58,849 nt of DNA from CAYPKG01 sp964411275 (GCA_964411275.1 CAYPKG010000011.1:1-58849); one strand, 5' to 3'. Counted from the stretch's first letter, positions 18,261 to 29,343 are shown. Translations and numbers: made by a program. Notes: generated by a model not told the origin, from the letters alone.

Positions 18261-18866
18261 ATGAAATCCATCAAACTCATCGCCTGTATTTTGCTTCTTG
18301 CGCTGACCCTGTCCGCCTGCAAAACCGGGCCGCTGCCAAGCCCTGACTTTCCACTAAGCCAGGCTGTACTACAGGATGCTTTGGAGGATACCGGGCTTGA
18401 TTGGTGGAGCGTTTCGGTTGATCCTCTGTTTGAGACGCAGAGCGCCTTTGGGCTGTATACCCATGACGGTAACATCGCGTCGATCTTAAGCGCACAGCTT
18501 GAGGAAGACAGATATCTTTTGGTTGGTTTTTCCGACGGAATGCGTCCAAATACTACTGTGGGTTTGCCTAAGAAACAGTGGGAAGCGGCATTCGCCCTGG
18601 CCTCCCGGCTGTACGGCGGGTTCCAATCCGACTCGGAGCTGTTCGCGGCGTTTCCAAAGGACGAACCGGAGCTATTCGAAGAACAACCCGTCTACTTAAA
18701 AAATGCAACCACCCTGTACAACTGGAGCGGTACCGTAAATGGAACGCACTGCCTTGTCAGCCAATGGATGGACGATGAAACACAAGATTTTTTTCTTTAC
18801 TGGATTATTCTCTCAAGCTCCAGCGAAATCATTGAGCAGACGTTCTCAGAAGCGCCTACATCATAG
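18261..18866 (+). CDS. Lipoprotein of unknown function
   Basis: The product has 201 residues. A signal peptide ends in lipobox TLSAC (Cys about residue 20), so the protein is membrane-anchored outside. The body is acidic with no recognised domain; residues 45-110 contain WWSVSVDPLFETQSAFGL and predicted beta strands. RBS AAAGGAG precedes the ATG. It is adjacent to another pair of unknown exported proteins. Confidence 0.75.
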   Translation: MKSIKLIACILLLALTLSACKTGPLPSPDFPLSQAVLQDALEDTGLDWWSVSVDPLFETQSAFGLYTHDGNIASILSAQLEEDRYLLVGFSDGMRPNTTVGLPKKQWEAAFALASRLYGGFQSDSELFAAFPKDEPELFEEQPVYLKNATTLYNWSGTVNGTHCLVSQWMDDETQDFFLYWIILSSSSEIIEQTFSEAPTS

Positions 18867-18983
18867 GTTAGATCCGCCCGATAAAGATCATTGACTTAAT
18901 AATTTACATATTGTAAACTTTAGTTTATAGAAGAATATATTATACTATCTCTGTTAGGCTAGGCGTCTCCAGGGAGGAATATA

Positions 18984-19313
18984 ATGAAGAGAAGAAAAAT
19001 AATCCTATGTGTTGCTTTTATGTTATTTCTTTTTAGCATGCTCGTTCCACGCGGGGGCAAGGTGATAGCAAAAGATTTCATCGTGCGAACCGATTTTGGC
19101 TGGCCAATCCAAAGCCTTTCGATTTATGCGCCGACTCCGGTTGAAAGTCCCTTCGTGCTGTTTTCTTCTGAATTTGAGCTATCGGATATTACATTAGATT
19201 TTGGCACTTTATTGAGTTATTCTTTTTTTGTTATACTGCTAAACGCCTTGGATAAAGGGAGCAGGAAACAAATGAAGAGAAGAAACGGTAAGCTATCGCT
19301 TGGGAAGTTATGA
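18984..19313 (+). CDS. Small exported/membrane protein of unknown function
   Basis: The product has 109 residues, an N-terminal signal-like hydrophobic segment (LCVAFMLFLFSMLVP) and another near residues 75-90 (LLSYSFFVILLNAL), with a Lys/Arg-rich tail. It starts after AGGGAGGA. Its last codons overlap the next gene by 4 bases (ATGA), implying coupled translation and a shared function. It belongs to no family I recognise. Confidence 0.6.
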   Translation: MKRRKIILCVAFMLFLFSMLVPRGGKVIAKDFIVRTDFGWPIQSLSIYAPTPVESPFVLFSSEFELSDITLDFGTLLSYSFFVILLNALDKGSRKQMKRRNGKLSLGKL

Positions 19314-19789
19314 TTACGCCACCGTTGGGCTTGACAGCTGGGAAAAAAATAATACTCATCGCATGCCTGATCGTATTGGTATTGTTCGCTCAGCAGTATT
19401 TTTACGCTCATAATACTGATCCCAATGATAATAATGAAATCATTTCATTGTATTCAATGCAAATTAACATCGGTTATGCTGATCAGGGCTCGCGCCTAGA
19501 TTATATCATCATCCTTGACGGTGAAGCGGCAGCATTATTACAGGTATGCTCTGCAAAGATACAATTTGACCCATTATTAGAAGAATTGCGAATTACGCAA
19601 CGCGATCAGACAATAACATACAGCGAGGAAGAAAATCTCCTTTATATTGAAGGCTTAGCCTATTTTGATGCCGTTACAGACTTGAATGAGGAAATAGCAA
19701 ACATGCCACGCGCTATTCTCTCAGCGCAATGTGTTTTCAATGATGGTGAAACTATTGAAATATTGAAACCTGTGCTCAAATCATCATGA
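19310..19789 (+). CDS. Exported protein of unknown function, coupled to the preceding gene
   Basis: The product has 159 residues with one N-terminal transmembrane/signal segment (IILIACLIVLVLFAQQ) and an extracytoplasmic domain rich in acidic residues, predicted beta sandwich (residues 45-155). It starts in the ATGA overlap. No family is recognised. Base composition is more AT-rich than neighbouring genes, hinting at acquisition. Confidence 0.6.
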   Translation: MITPPLGLTAGKKIILIACLIVLVLFAQQYFYAHNTDPNDNNEIISLYSMQINIGYADQGSRLDYIIILDGEAAALLQVCSAKIQFDPLLEELRITQRDQTITYSEEENLLYIEGLAYFDAVTDLNEEIANMPRAILSAQCVFNDGETIEILKPVLKSS

Positions 19790-19842
19790 CGAATTTAACG
19801 GAAACTTTTCGCCACGCACGATCATGCGGGGCGCGGTTGACA

Positions 19843-20244
19843 TCACTTGTTCTTCATTTCCTCATCCAAAATCCGCTGCATTTCAACTATCTCCTCCGTG
19901 GATACATTTGGATTGCGGACATAGCCGGCAAGAAAACTGTTCATCCCGCCGTATGTCTTTTTGATCAAACGCGCACTTTCAGAATACATCCAGTCTTCCA
20001 ATGTAATAAGCGGATCGTACACATTCTCCCGGCGGCTCGTGGGGCTGCGCTGGGAACGCAGATACCCTTTGTCCTCCAGCCTGCGGATATAGGTAAACGT
20101 GGCCGATGGCGTCCAATTCATATGGCTTAGCAGCGGAAAAAACTGCTTTGTGGTCACATACCCTTCGCCATCCCAAACATTCCAAATGGCCCGCATGACA
20201 AGCTCCTCATAATCGCTTAGTGAATATTCAGGCATTCTACGCAT
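19843..20244 (-). CDS. BlaI/MecI-family transcriptional repressor
   Basis: This 133-residue winged-helix repressor has LSDYEELVMRAIWNVWDGEGYVTT at the start, SATFTYIRRLEDKGYL as recognition helix, and a dimerising tail. Typical family members repress beta-lactamase-type genes and are inactivated by a BlaR1-like sensor protease; none is adjacent here, so the target is unknown. Upstream on the minus strand are TACAnnATGT-like half sites near 20255-20265. Start ATG at 20244 is tentative; an ATG three codons in is possible. Confidence 0.82.
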   Translation of the reverse strand: MRRMPEYSLSDYEELVMRAIWNVWDGEGYVTTKQFFPLLSHMNWTPSATFTYIRRLEDKGYLRSQRSPTSRRENVYDPLITLEDWMYSESARLIKKTYGGMNSFLAGYVRNPNVSTEEIVEMQRILDEEMKNK

Positions 20245-20449
20245 CGCAACTTCCCATCTGTCTACATGATGTCAATTTTTCTATTGACTCGATATTTATT
20301 CTACAGTAAAATTCAGAATATGCAATAGTCTTTCATTTGCCGCCAGTTTCCATGTCTACCATATCGCTGCTACCGGCAGTTGAAATCCGCTCACGCGGCT
20401 TTCTTTTTCAGTTGCGCATAGAGCCCCTGCCCCTCCCACAAGAGAAAGA

Positions 20450-20478
20450 TTGCAATTCGGCTTGTAATCTAGTATTAT
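20450..20478 (+). promoter_or_regulatory. Sigma-A-like promoter of lepA
   Basis: TTGCAA (20450-20455), a 17-base spacer and TATTAT (20473-20478) lie about 48 bases before the lepA start. Confidence 0.6.
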
Positions 20479-20525
20479 CAGTATGTTATACGGGTTATTA
20501 CGCCCGGGCAATACAGGAGGAACAC

Positions 20526-22328
<1,803 letters not shown>

Positions 22329-22344
22329 TTGGGGGGTATGTTTT

Positions 22345-22374
22345 TTGGAACCCTTTTTGAAAAAAGGGTTCCAA
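22345..22374 (+). terminator. Terminator after lepA
   Basis: The stem TTGGAACCCTTTTT/AAAAAGGGTTCCAA has a 2-base loop. Confidence 0.7.
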
Positions 22375-22413
22375 ACCTCCGAAAAACTTTGATGATTTGT
22401 GAAAAACACGCAC

Positions 22414-22450
22414 AAATATGGCCTTAGCCGGAAAAGCTAAGGCCATATTT
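22414..22450. terminator. Second, bidirectional terminator between lepA and clpC
   Basis: A 15-bp perfect stem (AAATATGGCCTTAGC with its complement), 7-base loop, flanked by A and T runs. It ends clpC and lepA transcripts. Confidence 0.85.
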
Positions 22451-22475
22451 TAATCCATGAACAAAGTAGGTGGGA

Positions 22476-24929
22476 TCATTGTTCCTCTACCGTTACGGCT
22501 TCCGCCAGCTTGTGAAACTTCAGCTTGCCATCCTCCACATACGCTTCCACCCGGTCGCCCAGCTGGACCCGCCCGGAAATGATCTCCTCGGAAAGATTAT
22601 CCTCCATCTGATGCTGGATGGCCCTTCTAAGCGGCCTCGCGCCATACTCGGGATCAAACCCCTCATGGGCCAACAGATCCTCCGCCTCAGGCGTAACGGT
22701 GAGTGTAATCCCCCGCTCTTCAAGCCTGTTTGCAACGCTCTTAAGCATCAGCTTAGCGATTTGCTTCGTCTGCTCCTTCTCCAAGGCGTGGAACAGAATA
22801 ATCTCATCCACCCGGTTCAAAAACTCAGGCCGGAACGTCTTTTTCAGCTCCTGAAGCATCGTTTCCTTCATCTTCTCGTATGTCAGCGCGCTCTGACCCG
22901 CCGCGCCAAATCCAACGGCCTTCGCCGGGCGGTTTATCCTGTCCGCGCCCACATTCGATGTCATGATCAATATGGTGTTCTTAAAGTCCACCACCCGGCC
23001 CTTGCTGTCCGTCAGCCGCCCGTCCTCCAGAATTTGCAGGAGTATATTGAACACGTCCGGATGCGCCTTTTCGATCTCGTCGAATAGCACGACAGCATAG
23101 GGTTTTCTCCTGACCTTCTCCGTCAGCTGCCCGCCGTCGTCATACCCCACGTAGCCCGGAGGCGAACCGGTGAGCTTGGACACGCTGTGGGACTCCATGT
23201 ACTCGGACATGTCAAGCCGCACCATGGCGTCCTCGTCGCCAAACATGGTCTCGGCAAGCGCCTTCGTCAGCTCCGTCTTGCCAACGCCCGTAGGCCCCAG
23301 GAAGATATAGCTGCCGATGGGCCGCTTGGGGTCTTTCAGCCCAGCCCGCGCCCTTCGGATTGCCCGGGCGACAGCGGATACCGCCTCGTCCTGGCCGATT
23401 ACACGCTGATGCAGCGCGTCCTCCAAATGCATAAGCTTCTCGCTTTCGTCCTCAGTCAGCTTCTTTACCGGCACCCCTGTCCAGGAAGCCACCACCTGGG
23501 CGATGTCCTCCTCGGTCACCACGCATTCCTTATCCTTCCGGGCGGTTTCCCAGTCCTGCCTGCGGGTTTCCATTTCCTTGCGCAATGTCTGCTCCTCGTC
23601 GCGCACCTGGGCGGCCCGCTCGTAATTCTGGTTGTTGACCGCCTCTTCCTTCTCCTTGCGCAGCTCTTCGATCTTGGCTTCCAGTTCCTTCAAATCCGGC
23701 GGGGACACATACGCCTGCAGCCGCACCTTGCTGGCCGCCTCGTCCATGAGATCGATGGCCTTGTCCGGCAGGAACCGGTCGGAAATATACCGTGCGGACA
23801 ACTCCACCGCCGCCTCCAACGCCTCGTCCATGATCCGGGCCTTGTGATGCGCCTCGTACCGGTCGCGAAGCCCGAACAGGATGAGCTTTGCCTCCTCCAT
23901 GCTGGGTTCGCCCACGTTAACCGGCTGGAACCGCCGCTCCAACGCCGCGTCCTTTTCGATATACCGGCGGTATTCGTCCAATGTCGTGGCACCCACCACC
24001 TGGATTTCACCCCGGGCCAAAGCTGGCTTTAGTATGTTCGACGCGTCGATAGAGCCTTCCGATGCGCCCGCGCCTACGATGGTGTGCAGTTCGTCGATAA
24101 ATAGAATGGTGCTTTTGTCCGCTTTCAGCTCGTCCAGCGCGCCTTTAATGCGCTCCTCAAACTCGCCCCTGTACTTGGTTCCGGCCAGCATGCCGCCCAG
24201 ATCCAGCGTCACCACACGCTTGTTTTTCAATGTTTCCGGGATGTCCCCAGCCACGATCCGCTGCGCCAGCCCCTCCACGATAGCGGACTTGCCTACGCCG
24301 GGATCTCCGATCAGCACCGGGTTGTTCTTTGTCCTGCGGCTTAATATCTGAATGATCCTGACAATTTCGTCTGTCCTGCCGATGACAGGGTCCAGATCCC
24401 CGTCCCGTGCGAGCTTCGTCAGGTCCTTGCCGTACTTATCGAGGGTCGGGGTGTTGTGCCCGCCCTCGCTGGCGGCTGTTGCGCCGCCCTCGCCGGTGCT
24501 CCCGTCGATCACGGCCTTTCGAAGGGCATTTAAGTCAACGCCAATGTCCAGCAGCACACGGGCGGCCACGCTCTCCCGCTCCCTGATGAGGGCCAGCAGC
24601 AGATGCTCGGTGCCAATATAGCTGTGATTGAGGTTTTTCGCCTCATACAAGCTCAATTCGATGATCTTTTTTGTCCGCGGGGTATAGCCAAAGCTGTCCG
24701 TAAACTGGTAATCTCCCCGGCCCACCAGCCGCTCAGTTTCCTTTACCACCGCCTCCAGCCCCACGCCCATGCCGGTTAACTCCCGGTATGCAGCGCCTTC
24801 TTCCACTGAAAGCAACCCAAGAAGCAAATGCTCCGTGCCCACATAGTTATGTCCCAACTGCCGCGCGCCCTCCTGGGCTGCGGCCAGCGCCCGCCTGGCG
24901 CCCTCTGTAAACCGTTCAAATACGCTCAT
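22476..24929 (-). CDS. clpC: ATP-dependent Clp protease ATP-binding subunit ClpC
   Basis: This 817-residue AAA+ unfoldase works with ClpP. N-domain Clp repeats (residues 1-145) include GTEHLLLGLL twice. AAA1 Walker A is GDPGVGKS; the UVR-containing middle domain (residues 430-470, LRKEKEEAVNNQNYERA) binds McsB/MecA adaptors; AAA2 Walker A is GPTGVGKT, Walker B VVLFDEIEKAHPD. It is the last gene of the ctsR-mcsA-mcsB-clpC operon and is expected to be derepressed by heat via CtsR. Confidence 0.96.
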   Translation of the reverse strand: MSVFERFTEGARRALAAAQEGARQLGHNYVGTEHLLLGLLSVEEGAAYRELTGMGVGLEAVVKETERLVGRGDYQFTDSFGYTPRTKKIIELSLYEAKNLNHSYIGTEHLLLALIRERESVAARVLLDIGVDLNALRKAVIDGSTGEGGATAASEGGHNTPTLDKYGKDLTKLARDGDLDPVIGRTDEIVRIIQILSRRTKNNPVLIGDPGVGKSAIVEGLAQRIVAGDIPETLKNKRVVTLDLGGMLAGTKYRGEFEERIKGALDELKADKSTILFIDELHTIVGAGASEGSIDASNILKPALARGEIQVVGATTLDEYRRYIEKDAALERRFQPVNVGEPSMEEAKLILFGLRDRYEAHHKARIMDEALEAAVELSARYISDRFLPDKAIDLMDEAASKVRLQAYVSPPDLKELEAKIEELRKEKEEAVNNQNYERAAQVRDEEQTLRKEMETRRQDWETARKDKECVVTEEDIAQVVASWTGVPVKKLTEDESEKLMHLEDALHQRVIGQDEAVSAVARAIRRARAGLKDPKRPIGSYIFLGPTGVGKTELTKALAETMFGDEDAMVRLDMSEYMESHSVSKLTGSPPGYVGYDDGGQLTEKVRRKPYAVVLFDEIEKAHPDVFNILLQILEDGRLTDSKGRVVDFKNTILIMTSNVGADRINRPAKAVGFGAAGQSALTYEKMKETMLQELKKTFRPEFLNRVDEIILFHALEKEQTKQIAKLMLKSVANRLEERGITLTVTPEAEDLLAHEGFDPEYGARPLRRAIQHQMEDNLSEEIISGRVQLGDRVEAYVEDGKLKFHKLAEAVTVEEQ

Positions 24930-24952
24930 ATTTTTTCACCTCTGAAATAGTA

Positions 24953-25933
24953 TTATGTTTGTAGCGTCTCCCGAAGCAGATCCGCCCGGGCCACTTCCCG
25001 CTGACCTTTGCTCAGCTCCCGGCCCATGCGCTGCTGCAGTGTTGCGCTTTGGATATCGGTAAACAACCGGTCAATCCGCCCCTCCTCCGGCTGAGAAAAC
25101 AGCCCCAGCTGCAGGCCAAGCTTCAAATTCGACAAATGCTCCATGGCCTCCTTGGTGTCCATACGCCGGGCGTATGTCAGCGCCCCCAGCGACCGGAACA
25201 CGATGTCCGTCATCTCCACCCTATTGCTGTCGAATAGGGATTGTCTCACCCGCGCCTCCCGTTCCAGCACCTGCCGGGCGACCACAGCAAGATTGGCCAC
25301 GATGTCCTCCTCCAGCATGCCCAGCGTCATCTGGTTGCTGATCTGATAAATATGCCCCGCCGCCTCGGTGCCCTCGCCATAGATACCCCGCACGGCGTAT
25401 CCAATCTTCGCAACCTCTCTAAGGAGCGCCATCGTCTGCCCCGCCAGCGCCAGCGACGGCAGATGCACCATCACCGATGCCCGCATGCCCGTGCCTACAT
25501 TTGTGGGACAGGCGGTGAGGTACCCAAGCTCCTCGCTGAAGGCATAGGATAGTGACGTGGAAATCCCCCGGTCCACCGCCGCGCAAAGCTCATCCGCTTT
25601 GGTCAGCTGCAGCCCCGGCAGCAGGCATTGGATGCGCAGGTGATCCTCTTCCCCGATCATGATGGACAGCGTTTCGTCCCGATTGATCAGCGCCGCCCCA
25701 GGGGAGCACGCGAGGGCCGGGCTGATGAGATGCCGTTCCACCAGCATCAGCTTCTCCCTTTGGGGCAGTTCTTTCATGCGCAGCAGCAGAAAATCCCCAT
25801 TGCTGTTGATGGCCCGGTCGATCCGGCCGATCAACTCCTCGATCTCCTTTGCCGTCATAGCGTTGGGAAACGGCAGCCCTTCTATGTTCCGGGCCAGCCT
25901 GACCCGGCAGGAAATGACGGATGCCTCTAACAT
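24953..25933 (-). CDS. mcsB: Protein-arginine kinase McsB
   Basis: This 326-residue ATP:guanido phosphotransferase phosphorylates Arg residues, marking proteins for ClpCP and inactivating CtsR. SCRVRLARNIEGLPFP and GYLTACPTNVGTGMRASVM (with the active-site Cys) and a C-terminal RDXXRQA-like regulatory tail are seen. It is about 25 residues shorter at the N-terminus than most homologues. It starts 3 bases after the mcsA stop, whose sequence carries the ribosome-binding site. Confidence 0.93.
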   Translation of the reverse strand: MLEASVISCRVRLARNIEGLPFPNAMTAKEIEELIGRIDRAINSNGDFLLLRMKELPQREKLMLVERHLISPALACSPGAALINRDETLSIMIGEEDHLRIQCLLPGLQLTKADELCAAVDRGISTSLSYAFSEELGYLTACPTNVGTGMRASVMVHLPSLALAGQTMALLREVAKIGYAVRGIYGEGTEAAGHIYQISNQMTLGMLEEDIVANLAVVARQVLEREARVRQSLFDSNRVEMTDIVFRSLGALTYARRMDTKEAMEHLSNLKLGLQLGLFSQPEEGRIDRLFTDIQSATLQQRMGRELSKGQREVARADLLRETLQT

Positions 25934-25936
25934 GCC

Positions 25937-26428
25937 TCATTCCTCCTTCTGCAGCGACCGGAGCCTGTCTCTTAGCTCCGCCGCGCGCTCATACGCTTCG
26001 TTGGCGACCGCCTCATCGAGCTCCAGCTTGAGCCGCTCCGCCTCGGTGAGTTCCTTTGCCACCTGCGTTTCTTCCGTGGCCGGGGGCGTTCCGCCGCCCT
26101 GGGGCCGCCTGCCCACATGCCGAAGCCGCCCGCCCTGGACCCGCTTGATGACGGGGATCAGCTGCTGCCTGTATTCCTGATAGCATTGGGGGCAGCCCAG
26201 CAGTCCGCTTTCCTGAAACCGCTTGAGTGTGCTGCTACAGGCGCAGGCGGTTTGCTCCTGCGCCGGAAGCCCGCCGTAAAACCCCGAAAGCACATCCATG
26301 AGTGACGGAAGCTTGAACTGTGCGCCGTTGGCGCATTCCGGGCAAAGATAATACTCCTGCTTCGCTCCATTGATGATGGTCACCGTATGCATGGTGGCCT
26401 GGTTTTTCTTACATTGATCGCATAACAT
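25937..26428 (-). CDS. mcsA: McsA, zinc-finger activator of McsB
   Basis: This 163-residue protein has four N-terminal CxxC-type zinc motifs (MLCDQCKK, LCPECAN, CACS, LLGCPQCYQ) and a C-terminal UVR motif (LDEAVANEAYERAAELRDRL). McsA activates the McsB kinase and helps CtsR sense stress. It lies between ctsR and mcsB in the operon. Confidence 0.92.
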   Translation of the reverse strand: MLCDQCKKNQATMHTVTIINGAKQEYYLCPECANGAQFKLPSLMDVLSGFYGGLPAQEQTACACSSTLKRFQESGLLGCPQCYQEYRQQLIPVIKRVQGGRLRHVGRRPQGGGTPPATEETQVAKELTEAERLKLELDEAVANEAYERAAELRDRLRSLQKEE

Positions 26429-26460
26429 ATTTTTTCGCCTCTTTAATATTAAATTCCCTT

Positions 26461-26916
26461 CTAATCCTGCATCAGCGCCAGCAGCATGCTTCTAAGCACG
26501 TTGGCCCGCACCGTATTGCCCAATTGCGCGGTGGGCAGATTGCATCCGGACACCGCGGCCTGCATCAAAGCAGCATCCCGCTGGCTAACGCTGCCGTCGT
26601 CATACAGCCGCAGTATCATGGACAGCGCCTCCCTCTGGCCGATCCCGCCCGGCGCGGAGAGCGCCGTGGCCATCTGGTGTAGCAGGCTGTCCCGGTCCAT
26701 ATCGACCCGGATGATACGGATATATCCGCCTCCGCCCCGGCGGGATACGATCACATACCCCCGCTCCAACGTAAACCGGGTGGACAGGACATAATTGATC
26801 TGGGAGGGCACACAGGAAAAATGCTGCGCAAGCTCGTTTCGCTGCAAATTGACTTCCCCGTTTTGCTGCATCAGCTCAATGATGAACTGTTCAATACTAT
26901 CCGAGAGCACGGACAT
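26461..26916 (-). CDS. ctsR: CtsR heat-shock repressor
   Basis: This 151-residue repressor has an N-terminal winged HTH with beta-wing GGGGYIRI after YVIVSRRG, and a C-terminal four-helix McsB-binding domain (RDAALMQAAVSG, ANVLRSMLL). It binds its own operator, which overlaps the operon start. ATG 26916 follows GGAGGTGG. Cys-free tetraglycine loop GGGG acts as the thermosensor in known CtsR. Confidence 0.95.
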   Translation of the reverse strand: MSVLSDSIEQFIIELMQQNGEVNLQRNELAQHFSCVPSQINYVLSTRFTLERGYVIVSRRGGGGYIRIIRVDMDRDSLLHQMATALSAPGGIGQREALSMILRLYDDGSVSQRDAALMQAAVSGCNLPTAQLGNTVRANVLRSMLLALMQD

Positions 26917-26934
26917 TTGCACCACCTCCTTTTG

Positions 26935-26981
26935 TTTGACTATCTTTGACCTTATTATACCACATTTTATTCCAGTTGCAA
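26935..26981 (-). promoter_or_regulatory. ctsR promoter with CtsR box
   Basis: On the minus strand TTGCAA (26981-26976), 16 bases and TATAAT (26959-26954) form the promoter. Immediately downstream, GGTCAAAGATAGTCAAA (26951-26935) matches the CtsR tandem heptad operator (GGTCAAA-NAN-RGTCAAA). Confidence 0.92.
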
Positions 26982-27012
26982 CAGGGCTGGGAAACTTTTT
27001 TTCATCCAATGG

Positions 27013-27352
27013 AAAGTATGGTATACTGTAGATTGTCGAAAAAGTTCTTTGGGGATTATCAAGGGGTCGTAACCCCTTGATGTTCAGTCGAATTCGGCGA
27101 CACACCCCAGGGTGCCCTCTCTTGCCGCCTTGCGGCAATTCACCTTGTGTGCGGCGAATTCGGAACCAATTTTCATTAGAAAATTGGGTACTTTGCACGT
27201 TTTGATGACCGTGTCCCCCAGGGGATACTCTCTTGCCGCTTTGCGGCAATTCACCTTAAGACATAGTCGAACAATCAAAACGTGAACCCTCGAAAAAGCG
27301 TAAGCTGCGTAGCAGCGGCGGTTTTTCGACACGCTAAAGTATGGTATACTGT
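27013..27352. mobile_element. MITE-like non-autonomous repeat element with flanking direct repeats
   Basis: Identical 17-base direct repeats AAAGTATGGTATACTGT lie at 27013-27029 and 27336-27352. Just inside are inverted ends: TGTCGAAAAA at 27033-27042 and TTTTTCGACA at 27322-27331, extended by TAG at each edge. Inside are two 42-base direct repeats at 27105-27146 and 27216-27257 (37/42 identical), each with a GCCGC(C/T)TTGCGGC hairpin, a hairpin at 27058-27080 and GCACGTTTTGAT/ATCAAAACGTG arms. No protein-coding gene is credible. The direct repeats could be a duplicated target or part of the element. Confidence 0.65.
27105..27257. repeat. Pair of 42-bp direct repeats inside the MITE-like element
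   Basis: Two copies at 27105-27146 and 27216-27257 differ at five positions. Each carries the hairpin TTGCCGC-CTT-GCGGCAA (27122-27138 in copy one). The intervening 69 bases contain inverted sub-repeats. Confidence 0.85.
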
Positions 27353-27423
27353 TGTAAAACGTAGTATATGCAGCCTTTGTTGAACATAGCCGGAATGTTT
27401 AGGATTCACGGCAGGAGGATTTC

Positions 27424-29343
27424 ATGAAACGAGCTTTGCTGTTTGTGCTTATTATTCTTTTGTCCACTGGTGTGCTTTCCTGCGCGCCCGACAAGGCGGA
27501 GTCCGCCGCGAGCCTGCCTGGGGGCTATGTAGGCGCGGGCACCCTGTTAAGCGGTGGCCAGGACATCCCGGATGTGAACGCGAAAACCCTAACGGTGGAA
27601 GCGATCCCCGGTGAGGAAGGCACGCCGGAGGAAACGCGGCTGATGTTCCAGTTCGTGACAGGCAGCCTTATTTCCGGCGGCACAGAGGAGGCCCCGGGTT
27701 GCGGTGTGCCCGCGTACACGGCGTATGTGTTGGACAACCCCAGCCGCCTTGTGGTGGAGTTTTCGCTGCTGGCCCATTGGGACTATTCCCATGGACTCGC
27801 TCTGGACGCGCCCATGCTGCTTTCCAACTTTCAGCAAAGCCTGTTTGGAGAGGAGCGCGTCAGCCTGTATTTCCAGCTGAGCGAAGCGGCGGCCGTCAGC
27901 GCCACCGAAAACGGCGACACCCTTACGCTCTCCCTGCTAAGCCAGCCTCGGGAGGAAATACAGGCGCATTTTGTCACAATCAGCGCGTACCCCGCCTATT
28001 GCGAGGGCGCGTTTAGCAGAGAGTATCCCATCTCTCCCACGTTTACGGCGGATCGAAACAACATCGTTCTCATCTCCAACCCCTTCGCCACCCAAGAGGA
28101 GGCGGAAGCGTTCCTTCAGGACGGGCAAAAGCAATATCCCGGCATCCCCGCCCCCCAATGGCAGATCATAACACTCTCCCCTGGGGAACTGCCGGAATAT
28201 CAGCAGGAATTGGCGCATCTGGCGGCCTATGAAACTCCCTGCGTGCGGGTAGACGGGGTGGAGCAGGCGCTGCCGGTGCTGGTACCCGACGGGCTGTACT
28301 TAGCCCAGTCCCTCGACGGGGAGTTTCTCTTTTCTAAAGAAATCCAGGACGAGGAGGACGTAAGCCAGCAACTTTGGCTGATGGGCGCTGATGGGCAGGC
28401 CCGGCTGATGGCGGCGTTTGAGTTCATTGCGGTAGAGCAGGCACAGTTTTCCCCGGACGGGCGGAAGCTGGCCGTGCTGGAGCGGGCAGGCGATAAAACC
28501 CATTTTTACGTATTTGATACCGACACCTACGAACTGCTTAACGATCTGTCGGAGATGGGCTTTGGCACCAATACCAGTGCATTCGCCTGGAACGCCATGG
28601 GCAACACCATCTATGCCATCACAGGCACCTCAGGGCTGCATTTAAGCCAGTTTGACTATTCGATCCCGGATGAAACCAAGCGGCACAGCGTGGTGGACAA
28701 AAACAGCATCGACGAAGGCGGCCTGGGTCTGTACGACGGCGAGCTGTTCTTCTGCTCCGCCAGTTTGGAGGAAGGCTCTAAAATCTACCGCATCAAGCCG
28801 GAGGGCGGCATCCGAAAGCCCTTCCATATGGGAGGCGGATTTTCTATCTCCGCAGACAGCCGGTATATGGCCATCATTCAGGCACAGGAAACGGGTTCCG
28901 CCGAGCAGGGGCTGATGCTATATGATCTGTCTACAGGCGAGGAGCGCACCGTTACAAACGCATTCTTCCCCTACGACGTCATCTGGTCTTCAGACTGTAA
29001 AATCCTCTATTACATCGAAAGCCGGGTCTCCGGCGGGCAAACGGAGGACGACACCGCCGGCGACGAGGACGGCGGCGGCGACGGCGCGCCGGAAGAAGAA
29101 GCGCATGAGGAGGATCCATATCCCTACACCCTCTGGGCCTGCGACATTGCGAGTGGGGAAAGCCGCGCGGTTCTGGACCTGCGCGCGCCGGATCTGTTCG
29201 CTTCCGTCAACGACCCGGACACGCTGTACCTCAATTGGTACCGCACGGACGAGCCGGGAAATGCCGCGCTGCGCGCCTGCTACCAGCTCGACATAAGCGC
29301 GTTGGAGGAGGGGGACCGCTTGGAGGAGGAGCCGCCTGCCTAA
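27424..29343 (+). CDS. Lipoprotein with beta-propeller-like repeats, unknown function
   Basis: The product has 639 residues. A signal peptide ends in lipobox GVLSC (Cys about residue 20). An N-terminal region (residues 35-190) resembles AMIN-like or adhesin strands; from about residue 290 WD/TolB-like repeats follow (AQFSPDGRKLAVLER, GFSISADSRYMAIIQ, ILYYIESR). A low-complexity acidic stretch (EDDTAGDEDGGGDGAPEEE) sits near residue 545. It is extracytoplasmic; the exact role is unknown. The promoter-like sequence TATACT in the right-hand direct repeat of the adjacent mobile element lies about 76 bases upstream. Confidence 0.8.
   Translation: MKRALLFVLIILLSTGVLSCAPDKAESAASLPGGYVGAGTLLSGGQDIPDVNAKTLTVEAIPGEEGTPEETRLMFQFVTGSLISGGTEEAPGCGVPAYTAYVLDNPSRLVVEFSLLAHWDYSHGLALDAPMLLSNFQQSLFGEERVSLYFQLSEAAAVSATENGDTLTLSLLSQPREEIQAHFVTISAYPAYCEGAFSREYPISPTFTADRNNIVLISNPFATQEEAEAFLQDGQKQYPGIPAPQWQIITLSPGELPEYQQELAHLAAYETPCVRVDGVEQALPVLVPDGLYLAQSLDGEFLFSKEIQDEEDVSQQLWLMGADGQARLMAAFEFIAVEQAQFSPDGRKLAVLERAGDKTHFYVFDTDTYELLNDLSEMGFGTNTSAFAWNAMGNTIYAITGTSGLHLSQFDYSIPDETKRHSVVDKNSIDEGGLGLYDGELFFCSASLEEGSKIYRIKPEGGIRKPFHMGGGFSISADSRYMAIIQAQETGSAEQGLMLYDLSTGEERTVTNAFFPYDVIWSSDCKILYYIESRVSGGQTEDDTAGDEDGGGDGAPEEEAHEEDPYPYTLWACDIASGESRAVLDLRAPDLFASVNDPDTLYLNWYRTDEPGNAALRACYQLDISALEEGDRLEEEPPA

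Noticed and set aside
27084..27332. An 82-residue minus frame with repeated KVNCRKAARE segments
   Set aside because: It arises from the repeat element itself; the repetition mirrors the DNA repeats and no ribosome-binding site is seen.
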